From the NCBI GenBank assembly GCA_944322755.1, contig CALUPY010000008.1, positions 1 through 64,000 of the forward strand: a DNA stretch of 64,000 bases, read 5' to 3'. Both the position numbers and the translations under genes were made by a program. Every line of letters starts with the position of its first letter. Within the stretch, counting starts at the first letter, position 1. Positions 18,780-27,993 of this stretch are shown here, piece by piece. Source of the stretch: Candidatus Gastranaerophilales bacterium. GTDB lineage: Bacteria; Cyanobacteriota; Vampirovibrionia; Gastranaerophilales; Gastranaerophilaceae. The notes under the pieces were generated by a model. It did not search any database. It was not told where the DNA came from and saw only the letters and a program-made list of their open reading frames with translations.

Positions 18780-19841
18780 ATGAAAGAGACAAAAGAATTT
18801 ATACCCGTATCAGAATTTGATTACAAACTTCCCGAGGAGCTTATTGCCCAAACTCCCTCTGAAAAAAGAGAAAACGCACGGATGATGGTGCTGGACAGAA
18901 GAGCTGAAACAATAGAGCACAAACACTTTTATGATATTGTTGACTACTTTGATGAAAATGATGTAATAGTTCTGAACAATACAAGGGTCATTCCGGCAAG
19001 GCTTTACGGGCATAAAGAAACAGGTGCACTGCTCGAGGTATTTTTGCTAAAACAGATTGCCGGCAAAACATGGCAGGTTCTTCTCAATCCATCCAAACGG
19101 GTCAAAGAAGATATGATAATAAAAATCTCTGACGAGCTGTCTTTAAAAGTTTTGACACGTGAAGATCAGGGAAAATGGCTTGTCGAAATGTTTTATGACG
19201 GCAATTTCTATGAAATCCTCGACAGCGTAGGCAAAATTCCGCTTCCGCCGTATATTGAAAGAAGTATGACAGATGACCAGCTGAGCAGTCTTGATTATGA
19301 GCGATACCAGACGGTTTATGCGCAAAGACGCGGTTCTGTTGCTGCACCTACGGCAGGCCTTCATTTTACTGAAGAAATTCTTGAAAAACTCAAAGAAAAA
19401 GGCGTACAAATCTGCTATGTTACCCTTAACGTAGGGCTTGGCACTTTCAGACCTGTAAAGTCCGAAAACATTCTTGAGCATAAAATGGATTCGGAAGAAT
19501 ACGAAATTTCTAAAGAAACTGCAGAAATAATAATGAATGCAAGAAAAACAGGCAAAAAAATCACAGCTGTCGGAACCACCACTGTTCGTACGCTCGAAAC
19601 CTGCATGCAGAAGTTCGATGAAATACTTGAGGTCATTGACGATTCTAACCTCTTTATTTACCCTGGCTTTAAATTCCGCATTGTAGACAGGCTTTTAACA
19701 AACTTCCATCTGCCTAAATCCACACTCATAATGCTTGTGTCAGCCTTTGCGGGGAAAGAGTTTGTATTCAGGGCATATGATGAAGCCATACGCGAAAAAT
19801 ACCATTTTTACAGCTACGGCGACTGCATGCTTATAAACTAA
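18780..19841 (+). CDS. queA: S-adenosylmethionine:tRNA ribosyltransferase-isomerase
   Basis: Makes epoxyqueuosine on tRNA from preQ1 by transferring the ribosyl part of SAM. Family blocks are clear: FDYKLPEELIAQTP near the start, the NNTRVIPARLYG segment at about 62-73, APTAGLHFTEE near 190-200 and TNFHLPKSTLIMLVSAFAG near 306-324. The 353-residue length is normal. It follows asd at 27 bases, so it is likely co-transcribed, though the pathways are unrelated. A GGAGCCGGA sequence is the probable ribosome site. Confidence 0.96.
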   Translation: MKETKEFIPVSEFDYKLPEELIAQTPSEKRENARMMVLDRRAETIEHKHFYDIVDYFDENDVIVLNNTRVIPARLYGHKETGALLEVFLLKQIAGKTWQVLLNPSKRVKEDMIIKISDELSLKVLTREDQGKWLVEMFYDGNFYEILDSVGKIPLPPYIERSMTDDQLSSLDYERYQTVYAQRRGSVAAPTAGLHFTEEILEKLKEKGVQICYVTLNVGLGTFRPVKSENILEHKMDSEEYEISKETAEIIMNARKTGKKITAVGTTTVRTLETCMQKFDEILEVIDDSNLFIYPGFKFRIVDRLLTNFHLPKSTLIMLVSAFAGKEFVFRAYDEAIREKYHFYSYGDCMLIN

Positions 19842-19927
19842 AGGCGCTTTTAAAACCCAAACCTGAACTTATTCGAGACCTTTCGGATGAAAAGGGGGCT
19901 TTATAAAAGAAGCGGGATGATTAAAAG

Positions 19928-20377
19928 CTAGACATTCTTGTTCACAAGCGCGCCTGAAAATTCAGACAGATTTTTCAGCGCATGTGCAGCCTCTTCGGGC
20001 GAAATAGTTCCGACCACTTTATCCCCCTCACAAATCTCAATCATTCCGTCTTTATTAAATTCGAAATGATATTTTGAAACATCTTCTTCTGTAGGCTCTT
20101 TCTGATTTTGCGGCTGCTTTTGTGATTCTGGCTGTTCTCCTTCCTGCTCCTGCTCTTGATTTTGTTCTTCGTCTTTTATAAGAACCATCCTGCCGTTAAA
20201 CGCTGCATCAGGATCTTTTCGTCCTGCCTTTTGCTTTCTGGATATCCCGTCTACATCAACAATATCATCTTCTGTTCCCTGACGGGCAGTCACTTCCGCA
20301 TCCTGCGCCATTTGCTGGGAGCTCAGGTTTCTGTTTACGCCGGGTAAGTTTGCCATTGAAAATCCGTCTATGCCCAT
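19928..20377 (-). CDS. small acidic protein of unknown function
   Basis: I do not recognise this 149-residue protein. It starts MGIDGFSMANLPGVN, is polar throughout, has a Gln/Glu-rich low-complexity centre (about 72-95), and ends with a small folded-looking segment (about 96-145: two strands around EICEGDKVVGTISPEEA and a helix). No signal peptide or membrane span is present. An AAGGGA sequence upstream on the minus strand supports the start. It diverges from the next gene. It is probably lineage-specific. Confidence 0.7.
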   Translation of the reverse strand: MGIDGFSMANLPGVNRNLSSQQMAQDAEVTARQGTEDDIVDVDGISRKQKAGRKDPDAAFNGRMVLIKDEEQNQEQEQEGEQPESQKQPQNQKEPTEEDVSKYHFEFNKDGMIEICEGDKVVGTISPEEAAHALKNLSEFSGALVNKNV

Positions 20378-20464
20378 GAGTTTTTCATCCCTTTATACTA
20401 TTTATAACGGTTTGAACTTTATGATATTATACCATATGTAGATAGAAAAATTAAGGTAAAAGAA

Positions 20465-21229
20465 GTGGGAAGTTACGGCAATTTAGTTAAAACAATTTTA
20501 GATGCGCCATTTTGGGTGCAGGAAGCTTTGTTTATTGATTTTTTAGAATCTTTTGAAATAAAACTCGGTGTAAAAACAGATATAAAAAAAGAAGATATTT
20601 ACACTCACTACGTCCCTGAACTTACGTTTAAAGGGAAAAAGGAGTTTGATTCACATGAGCATGGACATGAGCCTAATCTTTACAAACTCCTCCAGTCAGC
20701 CCTTTTAAAAAAACGTGTTGTGGACATTACCATAGACAATTTTATGTCGCTTGAAGATACTTCCAAACTTATCAGTGAATGTATCAAACTGGAATACTTA
20801 AACCCGCCTGCAAACGACGTTGTAAGCGCTTCAGTATACTATATGAGCGGAGAAATCAGACTTGGAGAATATGCAAAAAGAGCAAAACTGATTGATGTTG
20901 TACAGCTGGACAGCGCAATGCGACGCCAGAAAGAGTTAAATATGACATCAGGTAAAGTTATCCCGATTGGCGAGGTGCTTGTTGAGCTGGGATTTTTAAC
21001 AAAAGAAGATATATCAAAAATTATTCTGATAAAAGACGACAGCAAAAGAAGATTTGTCTTCGGCGGCACAGCATCACCGGCTGCCCCACAGTCAGATGAT
21101 GTTGCGCAGAGCAGAATGAATATAGAAATGCAGCAGATGAAAATGCAGCTCCAAAGATACGCGCAGGAAAATCAGATTCTGAAAGAAAAATTAAGAGCTG
21201 TATTCAATCTGCAGAATAAGAATAAATAA
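20465..21229 (+). CDS. hypothetical protein with T2SSE-N-like segment and coiled-coil end
   Basis: A 254-residue protein starting at GTG, with AAGG nine bases upstream. Residues about 130-195 contain two hydrophobic-patterned helices around IGEVLVELGFLTKEDI, a phrase typical of the small N-terminal domain of type II/IV pilus assembly ATPases (MshEN/GspE-N-like) and related regulators. The last 45 residues are a Gln/Met-rich coiled coil. No membrane segment is seen. Its last base is the first base of the next gene's ATG, so the pair is translationally coupled. Function is not known. Confidence 0.75.
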   Translation: MGSYGNLVKTILDAPFWVQEALFIDFLESFEIKLGVKTDIKKEDIYTHYVPELTFKGKKEFDSHEHGHEPNLYKLLQSALLKKRVVDITIDNFMSLEDTSKLISECIKLEYLNPPANDVVSASVYYMSGEIRLGEYAKRAKLIDVVQLDSAMRRQKELNMTSGKVIPIGEVLVELGFLTKEDISKIILIKDDSKRRFVFGGTASPAAPQSDDVAQSRMNIEMQQMKMQLQRYAQENQILKEKLRAVFNLQNKNK

Positions 21230-22200
21230 TGCAGATAAATTTCTATCCGGAAGTACTTTTAATACAAACAAGAAACGGTTTAACAGAACTGGAGTTTTCT
21301 GGTTTTGTTGTATATTGCGACGGCACGAAAAATATAAAAACAATCGGCAATCCGAACCGCTACCCGTTCTTCCAGCGTTCTTGCGCAAAACCGATGCAGG
21401 CATCTTTAATTACGGATTTTGACACAAAGAACTATTTCTCACTTACGGACAAAGAAATTGCACTGTGCTGCGGCTCACATACAGGTGAACCCGTTCATCT
21501 GGAAATTTTAAGAGGGTTACTGAAAAGAGCGGGTCTTTGCGAGAAAAATTTAAAATGTCCGGCTGTTGCGCCTCTGAATAAAGAAGAACAGAAAAAATTC
21601 AGTGAATACTCTCCTCTTCACAACAACTGTTCCGGCAAACATACTCTTATGCTGCTTCTCTGCAGGCAAAACGGATGGGATATAGAAAACTACCTTGACT
21701 TTGAACATCCACTTCAAAAACTTATATACAAAAGGATAAAAGAGCTTTGCGAAACAGAATCGGAACTTCCGTCCACAAGAGACGGCTGCGGCGCGCCAAA
21801 CTGGGCTGTACCTCTAGAGCAGCAGGCAATGGGTTTTTTAAATTTGTTTTGCGATGAAAAATATGCGGAGATTAAAAATGCAATGCTTGAAAATCCTTAC
21901 ATGGTCGGAGGATACGACAGGCAGGATACAGATATTATGACTTATACTGAAGGGATTGCGGCAAAAGCCGGAGCAGGCGGATTGCTTAGTCTTGTGAACA
22001 CAAATACGAGAGAATCCCTCATGATAAAACTTATAGATGCTGATATGAAAGCCAGAATCATCATTGCTATTGAACTGCTTAAACAACTTAACTGGGCTGA
22101 CAGTAATTCCATAAAAAATCTCCTTAATCTTTATCCGAAAAATGTTTTGACAGAAAACGGCGAATATGTGGGCGAGTTTGTTCCCCAATTCTCATTCTGA
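21229..22200 (+). CDS. L-asparaginase of the asparaginase_II (Rhizobium ReAV-like) family
   Basis: Likely hydrolyses L-asparagine to aspartate and ammonia, using a serine beta-lactamase-like fold. Conserved pieces align in order with the ReAV enzyme as I recall it: S51-x-x-K54 (RSCAKPMQ), S83 (CGSHTGEP), C134 (NNCSGKH), C187 (DGCGAPNW) and a Lys near 246 (AAKAGAGG). Length (323) is a little short. There is no signal peptide, so it is cytoplasmic. It overlaps the preceding gene by one base and converges with the next. Confidence 0.85.
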   Translation: MQINFYPEVLLIQTRNGLTELEFSGFVVYCDGTKNIKTIGNPNRYPFFQRSCAKPMQASLITDFDTKNYFSLTDKEIALCCGSHTGEPVHLEILRGLLKRAGLCEKNLKCPAVAPLNKEEQKKFSEYSPLHNNCSGKHTLMLLLCRQNGWDIENYLDFEHPLQKLIYKRIKELCETESELPSTRDGCGAPNWAVPLEQQAMGFLNLFCDEKYAEIKNAMLENPYMVGGYDRQDTDIMTYTEGIAAKAGAGGLLSLVNTNTRESLMIKLIDADMKARIIIAIELLKQLNWADSNSIKNLLNLYPKNVLTENGEYVGEFVPQFSF

Positions 22201-22203
22201 ATT

Positions 22204-22884
22204 TTAAGCGAATGTTTTAAAGGTCTCCTCGATGTTTTTGTCGATAACTTTTTTAACAGAATCCATTTCTGTTTCGATTGCTTTCTGTTCATTCTTTAGC
22301 TGGTCAAGACGCATATCAAACTGCTTGTCCTGATTCTGCAGACGCTCTACTTTTGCCTCGTAGTCAGCAAGACCTGCAGTCATTTCTTCTTCGTCAATGC
22401 CTTGATAGATATAAGCACTGCCGTCCACAGACACATCAGTCCATTGACCGTTGGCGAAAAGGTTGGCCTCCTGCATTCTCCAGTTACAGCCAAAAAGCTG
22501 TTCTTCAAAATAGTCAGCCTGATTACATTTCGGGTCAATAACGTAGTCGTCTGCCGTCTTGCCTTCGGGAAGCGGGTTAGGAAGAGAGGGGACAACCATT
22601 CTTCCGGATGCGTCTACGACACGCATTCCGAGCCCGCCGTCTGCCGGCTGCGACGTAACAGCTTGATAAGTTAAACGTGGAAGGTTGCTTGTATCTCCGG
22701 CAATACCGTCTTTTGCGTAGTAAAGATGTTTTGTGTTCATCTTTTCATTCCAGAGTTTAGCTTCACCCTCAATTTCATTTGCCAGCATCATTTTTGCCTG
22801 AGTCGTCTGTTGTGCCTCAAACTCTATGTTGCTTTTTCTTGCGGTTAGCTGTAAATATCTTGCTTGTGACGCTGACAGTCCCAT
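22204..22884 (-). CDS. hypothetical protein starting MGLSASQAR
   Basis: A 226-residue protein: a helical N-terminus (MGLSASQARYLQLTARKSN, then EFEAQQ), a central Gly/Pro/Tyr-rich part (about 55-145) and a long C-terminal coiled coil (about 165-226). I associate this N-terminal pattern with proteins that recur in gut Melainabacteria; that is recall, not a search. There is no signal peptide or membrane span. Its stop is three bases from that of the asparaginase gene. The function is unknown. Confidence 0.75.
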   Translation of the reverse strand: MGLSASQARYLQLTARKSNIEFEAQQTTQAKMMLANEIEGEAKLWNEKMNTKHLYYAKDGIAGDTSNLPRLTYQAVTSQPADGGLGMRVVDASGRMVVPSLPNPLPEGKTADDYVIDPKCNQADYFEEQLFGCNWRMQEANLFANGQWTDVSVDGSAYIYQGIDEEEMTAGLADYEAKVERLQNQDKQFDMRLDQLKNEQKAIETEMDSVKKVIDKNIEETFKTFA

Positions 22885-23056
22885 AATTCGGTGATACTCC
22901 TTATCTTGATATATATATCGGCACTCCGGAGATGATTCTTTAGTATATTTAATGCAAATTTTACAAATGTTTACATAATTTGAATGAGAGTTATAATTAC
23001 TTCCCTGTTTTTAATGTATAATTACGATATTAAAATAGTCTACGGAGAGGCAAAAA

Positions 23057-24529
23057 ATGAACATAAACGACCTGCTGAAAAAAACGGCGAAAGAACAGAG
23101 AGAAGCACTGCTGAACAAAGACGTTTCCGCTGTGGAACTCGTTAACGCCACATATGAAAATATAGAAAAACACGATGACACAATAGGCGCATACAATTCT
23201 CTGTGCAAAGAAAAAGCACTCGAAACAGCAAAAGCTGTTGATGAAAAAATTGCAAAAAACGAAGAATTACCGAAACTCGCAGGCATACCGCTTGCACTTA
23301 AAGATAATATAAATTACAAGGGATACAAAACAACAGCCTCGAGCAAAATTCTCGAAAACTTTGTTTCTCCCTATGACGCAACAGTCACGGAGAAGCTGAA
23401 AGCAAACATGATTCCAATCATAGGAAAAGCTAACCTCGACGAATTTGCTATGGGCTCATCAAACGAAAACTCTGCGTTTAAACCGGTAAGAAACCCCTGG
23501 AATCTGAATAAAGTTCCGGGCGGAAGCTCCGGCGGTTCGGCTGCTGCTGTTGCCAGCTATGAAGCGGCTCTCGCTCTGGGTTCTGACACCGGCGGAAGTA
23601 TCAGGCTGCCTGCAAGTTTCTGCGGGATTGTCGGGCTGAAACCTACTTACGGCAGGGTATCCAGATACGGACTTATTGCATTCGCCTCCTCGCTTGACCA
23701 GATTGGTCCGTTCGGACGTTCTGTAGAAGATGCGGCCATGCTTCTCGAGGCAATAAGCGGATATGACAGATGGGATTCAACATCTTTGAATCTGCCTGTT
23801 CCCGAGTATAGCAAAAACCTGAATAAGGATATAAAAGGACTCAGAATAGGATACATTAAAGAACTGTTTGCAGAAGGCGTTGATGCTGATGTAAAAAAAG
23901 CAGTCGAGTCAGCTATCCAGACATACAAAGAACTGGGTGCAGAGATTGTTGAAATATCGCTGCCGCTTTTAAAACACTCCATCGGTGTGTACTACATCAT
24001 CGCAACTGCCGAAGCAAGTTCAAACCTCGCAAGATTTGACGGTGTTAAATACGGTCACAGAACCCAAAACGCAAAAAATCTTCTGGAAATGTACACAAAA
24101 ACCAGAGCAGAAGGTTTTGGAGACGAAGTAAAAAGACGTATCATGCTCGGAACATATGCGCTTAGTTCCGGATATTATGACGCTTACTACAAAAAAGCCC
24201 AGCAAATCAGACAGCTTATAAAACAGGATTTTGACAGGGCATTTGAAAAAGCGGATGTGCTGGTTTCACCAACCTGTCCGAATACTGCATTCGATATCGG
24301 TTCAAAAATCGAAGACCCACTTAGCATGTACCTCACAGATATCGGTACTATAAGTGCAAACCTTGCCGGAATTCCCGGAATGAGTCTGCCGTGCGGATTT
24401 GATTCAGACGGAATGCCTGTCGGCATGCAGCTTTTGTCGCCGGCATTGACCGAAGAAAGACTGTTGAATGCGGCTTACAAATTCGAAGCTGCAACAGAAT
24501 ACCACAACAAAAAGGTATGTTTAGCATAA
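23057..24529 (+). CDS. gatA: Asp-tRNA(Asn)/Glu-tRNA(Gln) amidotransferase subunit A
   Basis: The amidase subunit that releases ammonia from glutamine for GatB. The Ser-cisSer-Lys triad of amidase-signature enzymes is visible: Lys in [11 protein letters not shown] (near 80), cis-Ser in [12 protein letters not shown] (near 155) and the nucleophile Ser in [15 protein letters not shown] (near 179). The length of 490 residues is standard for GatA rather than for other amidases. gatB and gatC are not in the window. GGAGAGG lies 8 bases upstream of the ATG. Confidence 0.95.
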   Translation: MNINDLLKKTAKEQREALLNKDVSAVELVNATYENIEKHDDTIGAYNSLCKEKALETAKAVDEKIAKNEELPKLAGIPLALKDNINYKGYKTTASSKILENFVSPYDATVTEKLKANMIPIIGKANLDEFAMGSSNENSAFKPVRNPWNLNKVPGGSSGGSAAAVASYEAALALGSDTGGSIRLPASFCGIVGLKPTYGRVSRYGLIAFASSLDQIGPFGRSVEDAAMLLEAISGYDRWDSTSLNLPVPEYSKNLNKDIKGLRIGYIKELFAEGVDADVKKAVESAIQTYKELGAEIVEISLPLLKHSIGVYYIIATAEASSNLARFDGVKYGHRTQNAKNLLEMYTKTRAEGFGDEVKRRIMLGTYALSSGYYDAYYKKAQQIRQLIKQDFDRAFEKADVLVSPTCPNTAFDIGSKIEDPLSMYLTDIGTISANLAGIPGMSLPCGFDSDGMPVGMQLLSPALTEERLLNAAYKFEAATEYHNKKVCLA

Positions 24530-24544
24530 CTTAGGAGAAAAAAA

Positions 24545-25381
24545 GTGAAGAAATTTTTAGTTTTATGCGGAATGTTTTTATGTATCTCAGGCGGAGCAGC
24601 ATTAGCCGCACCGTCAGAAGGCGGAATGTATTACAATGACGGTCTTGACTATTACGCCAAAGGCGAATACACAAAAGCTATTGACTCTTTCAAAGAAGCT
24701 GTTGCAAAAGACCCGACTCTCGTAGACGGATACTACAATCTCGGCTCTCTGTTTGAGTATTTAAAAAGCTATCAGACTGCTATAATCTATTACACAAAGG
24801 TAACACAGCTTGACCCTAATGATATGGAAACTGTGCTTAAGCTTGCAGAGCTTTATAACAGAACAGGCAGCTATGAAAAAGCTATGTTTTATGTAAACAA
24901 AATTCCTGCAGAAAGCGAACTCGCACAGCGCGCAGCCCAGCTTAAAACAGTGATTCAGTCCAGCGCAGAAAAAGCAGAAGCAAAGAAAATTGCCTCCGCT
25001 ACTTCCACAGCTAAAGAAGCTAACAAAACGGTCATAAACCGTTTTTCCGGCCCGACCGGTGTCGCAATGGACTCTAAAGGCAATCTTTATGTCGCAAGCT
25101 ACTCTGATAACAGCATATACAAAGTTACACCAAACGGACAAACCCAGCTTTACTCAAAAAGTCCGATGATTAACGGCCCTATCGGTCTTGCCGTTGACTC
25201 TCAGGACAACCTGTATGTTGCTAACTACAACAAAAACAATATCCTTAAAATCAACAAAGCAGGACAGATTGTTATCTTTATGAACAGAATCACAAATCCC
25301 TACTACCTGCTCATAAAAGGCAACAACATGTACATTTCGGAACAGGGCAACAACACTGTTATCAAATACCGTTTGTACTAA
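24545..25381 (+). CDS. exported TPR plus NHL/beta-propeller-repeat protein
   Basis: The start is GTG, with AGGAG seven bases upstream. A signal peptide (about 1-22, ending ALAAP) is followed by three TPR units (about 25-130, for example YTKAIDSFKEAVAKDP and VDGYYNLGSLFEYLK) and a short linker. Four NHL/SMP30-like blades follow (about 165-278), with repeated G-V-A-M-D-S-K-G-N-L-Y-V-A patterns. Four blades are too few for a closed propeller, so it may oligomerise. The gene starts 15 bases after gatA. Periplasmic scaffold or binding role is inferred. Confidence 0.8.
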   Translation: MKKFLVLCGMFLCISGGAALAAPSEGGMYYNDGLDYYAKGEYTKAIDSFKEAVAKDPTLVDGYYNLGSLFEYLKSYQTAIIYYTKVTQLDPNDMETVLKLAELYNRTGSYEKAMFYVNKIPAESELAQRAAQLKTVIQSSAEKAEAKKIASATSTAKEANKTVINRFSGPTGVAMDSKGNLYVASYSDNSIYKVTPNGQTQLYSKSPMINGPIGLAVDSQDNLYVANYNKNNILKINKAGQIVIFMNRITNPYYLLIKGNNMYISEQGNNTVIKYRLY

Positions 25382-25389
25382 AAATTTTC

Positions 25390-25420
25390 GTCCCCTGTCT
25401 CTTTGAACAGGGGACTTTTT
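25390..25420 (+). terminator. terminator after the TPR/NHL gene
   Basis: GTCCCCTGT and ACAGGGGAC form a perfect 9-bp GC-rich stem and are followed by TTTTT. It closes the gatA-TPR unit before the two-component genes. Confidence 0.92.
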
Positions 25421-25491
25421 CAAAAAACATGCCGTGTTGCTCACAAAACAGCTCCTACGGCTAAAACAATTCACGCGGGGGGCGGTAATAA

Positions 25492-26205
25492 ATGCAGAGA
25501 AAAATTCTTATAGTAGATGATGACAATGAAATCAGAGAACTGCTCGAATTTGACCTTGCGCAGAGCGGGTATATTGTGGACACTGCAGCAAACGGTCTTG
25601 ACGGGCTTAACAAAGCTTTGAACAACTACTATGACATAGTTCTTCTGGATGTTATGATGCCGAAAATGAACGGCTATGACGTATGCAAAAACATAAGAAA
25701 AACAAAACCGGATATGCCTGTCCTTTTGTTGACAGCAAAAGGCACGATTGATGATAAAACACAGGGATTTGACTGCGGGGCGGATGATTATCTGGTGAAA
25801 CCGTTTGACATTCAGGAGGTTCTGCTAAGAGTCAGGGCTCTTCTCAGAAGAAATACAGACTCTAACAAAGAACAGCTCCTGAAAAATGAAATTCTAAAAG
25901 TCGGTGATATCGAACTGTTTCCTGACTCGCTGGAAACACTTGTTGTTAATAAAAAAATAAAACTCACGCCTACAGAGTTTGAAATTCTCTACTGCCTGAT
26001 GCAGCATTTTAACAACCCCGTATCTCTTGCCACTCTGCTAGATGAAGTCTGGGGATATGATTCAGACGAAGACGTAAGAATGGTAAGGGTGCATGTTGGC
26101 GGGCTGCGCCAAAAAATTGAAGAAGATACAAAAAACCCGAAATATCTGCATACAGTCACGAATGTGGGCTATAAACTCACTCCTTTTAGTGAAGAGGTTG
26201 AATAA
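25492..26205 (+). CDS. OmpR/PhoB-type response regulator
   Basis: Receiver domain 1-120 with acidic pocket D9-D11, phospho-acceptor D53 (LLDVMMPKMNG) and the conserved Lys of DYLVKPFD near 104. The winged-helix DNA-binding domain spans about 135-232 (TPTEFEILYCLMQ; VRVHVGGLRQKIE; GYKL near the end). A G-rich ribosome site sits upstream of ATG 25492. The histidine kinase gene starts 50 bases downstream, and the two form a cognate pair by position. The signal sensed cannot be told from sequence. Confidence 0.95.
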   Translation: MQRKILIVDDDNEIRELLEFDLAQSGYIVDTAANGLDGLNKALNNYYDIVLLDVMMPKMNGYDVCKNIRKTKPDMPVLLLTAKGTIDDKTQGFDCGADDYLVKPFDIQEVLLRVRALLRRNTDSNKEQLLKNEILKVGDIELFPDSLETLVVNKKIKLTPTEFEILYCLMQHFNNPVSLATLLDEVWGYDSDEDVRMVRVHVGGLRQKIEEDTKNPKYLHTVTNVGYKLTPFSEEVE

Positions 26206-26255
26206 AACAACAATCCAGGTCTGAAAGTGTTTAAGTACAATCCTGAAGAGGTCTA

Positions 26256-27941
26256 ATGAAAAAAGCCAGAGCAATTAAAAGATTTAAAATAGTAGAGCAG
26301 ATGATTGTCGTAATTCTGCTTGCTGTGCTTGCTCCGATGATTGTCAGTGCAATTATTATCAATAATGTAAACCAGCACGCAGTCAGAAATGAGCTCCAGT
26401 ACTCAGCCCTGACTATATCTGAATCTATTGCATCGAATATAAAGACCTTTCTAGCGTCTGGCAGTGACGAAATTGATGAAATAGTGCTTGCTCTGAAATA
26501 TATAAAAACAGATTATGCAAAAGACGTTTACATTAAAGATTTGCTCCTGCACACAAACATCTTTAACTCAATAGATGTCAAGGAAATGAAAGAGGATATC
26601 GGGTTCGGGAAGAATGACGAGATTGTGTATCTTGACGAGCATGGCCGCTCAATGAAAATCCTCAAAAAAATCAATGACAAAATATATCTGGATGCGAATA
26701 TTGACCTCAATCAGTTTAAAAACAAAGTTTTTAACATCTTTAAAGAAGATGACAGGCAGATTTATATTTTAAATAAGGACAAAAAACTTATTGCTGCGCA
26801 CAATTTTGATGAAAAAGATTTTAACAGGGTGACTTATGCGCTGCCAAAAGATTTAAAAACTGACGATTCCGTTATTTTCGGAAAGGTAAAAAACCAGCCT
26901 CTTGCATATTTTAAAATGCTTAACCCCGAAATAATAATAATTGTAAATACGACCCATCAGATTACAAAAACCACAATAAATACAGCCAGATTCAAAATTC
27001 TCGCTGCCCTGTTTTTGTCAGCACTTTTTATAATATCGGTTGTCGGGTTGTACACATATTACCTGTATATCAATATACGCCAGCTTTTTAAAGCAATAAT
27101 GGCGCTCTCGATGGGAAACTATAACAGAAAAATAAGACTTTTAACCAGCGTCTTCACTCCGTATGAAATAATGTTTCTCGCGGATGAGTTTAACAAAATG
27201 ATTACGGAAATCAACATGTCATACCGTGAACTCAAGCACAAAAACAAAGAACTCAAAAAACTCGACGAATTCCGCGCAAACCTTGTTGACGCAGTAAGCC
27301 ACGAATTCAGAACCCCGCTGACCAGTATAAAAGGCTACACCTCCAGACTTTTAAGGCAGGATATAAAACTCGATGAAGAAACAAAACAAAAATCATTAAA
27401 AATTATAAAAAACCAGTCAGAACGTTTGAGCAGGATGGTGGAAGACTTGCTTGTAATCCCGGATATAGAAGGTGCAAGACTTAAACTGAATATAGAACCT
27501 GTTAATCTTCCGGAATCCGTTAATGACTCTCTGCTGTCCGTAAAAAATCATGAAACAAGAGAGCTGAATATCGACATACCTCATGACTTTCCGCTTATTA
27601 TGGCTGACAATGACAGGCTTGAACAGGTTTTAATAAATCTGATTGATAATGCAATAAAATACTCCGAAGATGACACTCCGGTAAGTATTACAGCTGTTCA
27701 AGAGGGCAGCAGGGCAGTTATTAAAGTAACGAACCTGTCTGACTATATTCCTCCCGATGTTTTGAATAAACTGTTCGGAAAATTTATAAGGGTGGATGAT
27801 AAAACAACAAGAACAACCCGCGGTACAGGGCTTGGTCTGTTTATTGTAAAAGGTCTTGTGCTTGCGATGGGCGGAAGTATCGAGTTAATATCCCTGCCGT
27901 CAGGCGAATTCAGCGTAGTACTTAAGTTTAATCTCGCTTAA
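26256..27941 (+). CDS. membrane sensor histidine kinase
   Basis: Of the 561 residues, TM1 is at about 14-36 and a periplasmic sensor region at about 37-245. TM2 lies at about 248-272, followed by HAMP (about 273-325) and a short coiled coil. HisKA has the phospho-His at 349 in VSHEFRTPLTS. The ATP-binding domain shows NLIDNAIKYSED (N box, about 461-472) and TRGTGLGLFIVKGL (G box, about 525). The periplasmic part is about 210 residues and could be a double-Cache-like fold; that is a guess from length. Partner of the upstream response regulator. Confidence 0.94.
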   Translation: MKKARAIKRFKIVEQMIVVILLAVLAPMIVSAIIINNVNQHAVRNELQYSALTISESIASNIKTFLASGSDEIDEIVLALKYIKTDYAKDVYIKDLLLHTNIFNSIDVKEMKEDIGFGKNDEIVYLDEHGRSMKILKKINDKIYLDANIDLNQFKNKVFNIFKEDDRQIYILNKDKKLIAAHNFDEKDFNRVTYALPKDLKTDDSVIFGKVKNQPLAYFKMLNPEIIIIVNTTHQITKTTINTARFKILAALFLSALFIISVVGLYTYYLYINIRQLFKAIMALSMGNYNRKIRLLTSVFTPYEIMFLADEFNKMITEINMSYRELKHKNKELKKLDEFRANLVDAVSHEFRTPLTSIKGYTSRLLRQDIKLDEETKQKSLKIIKNQSERLSRMVEDLLVIPDIEGARLKLNIEPVNLPESVNDSLLSVKNHETRELNIDIPHDFPLIMADNDRLEQVLINLIDNAIKYSEDDTPVSITAVQEGSRAVIKVTNLSDYIPPDVLNKLFGKFIRVDDKTTRTTRGTGLGLFIVKGLVLAMGGSIELISLPSGEFSVVLKFNLA

Positions 27942-27993
27942 GCTCTTTAACTCGCTGCATTAAACCTGTTGCAAAACCCGTTGGGCTTCAGGC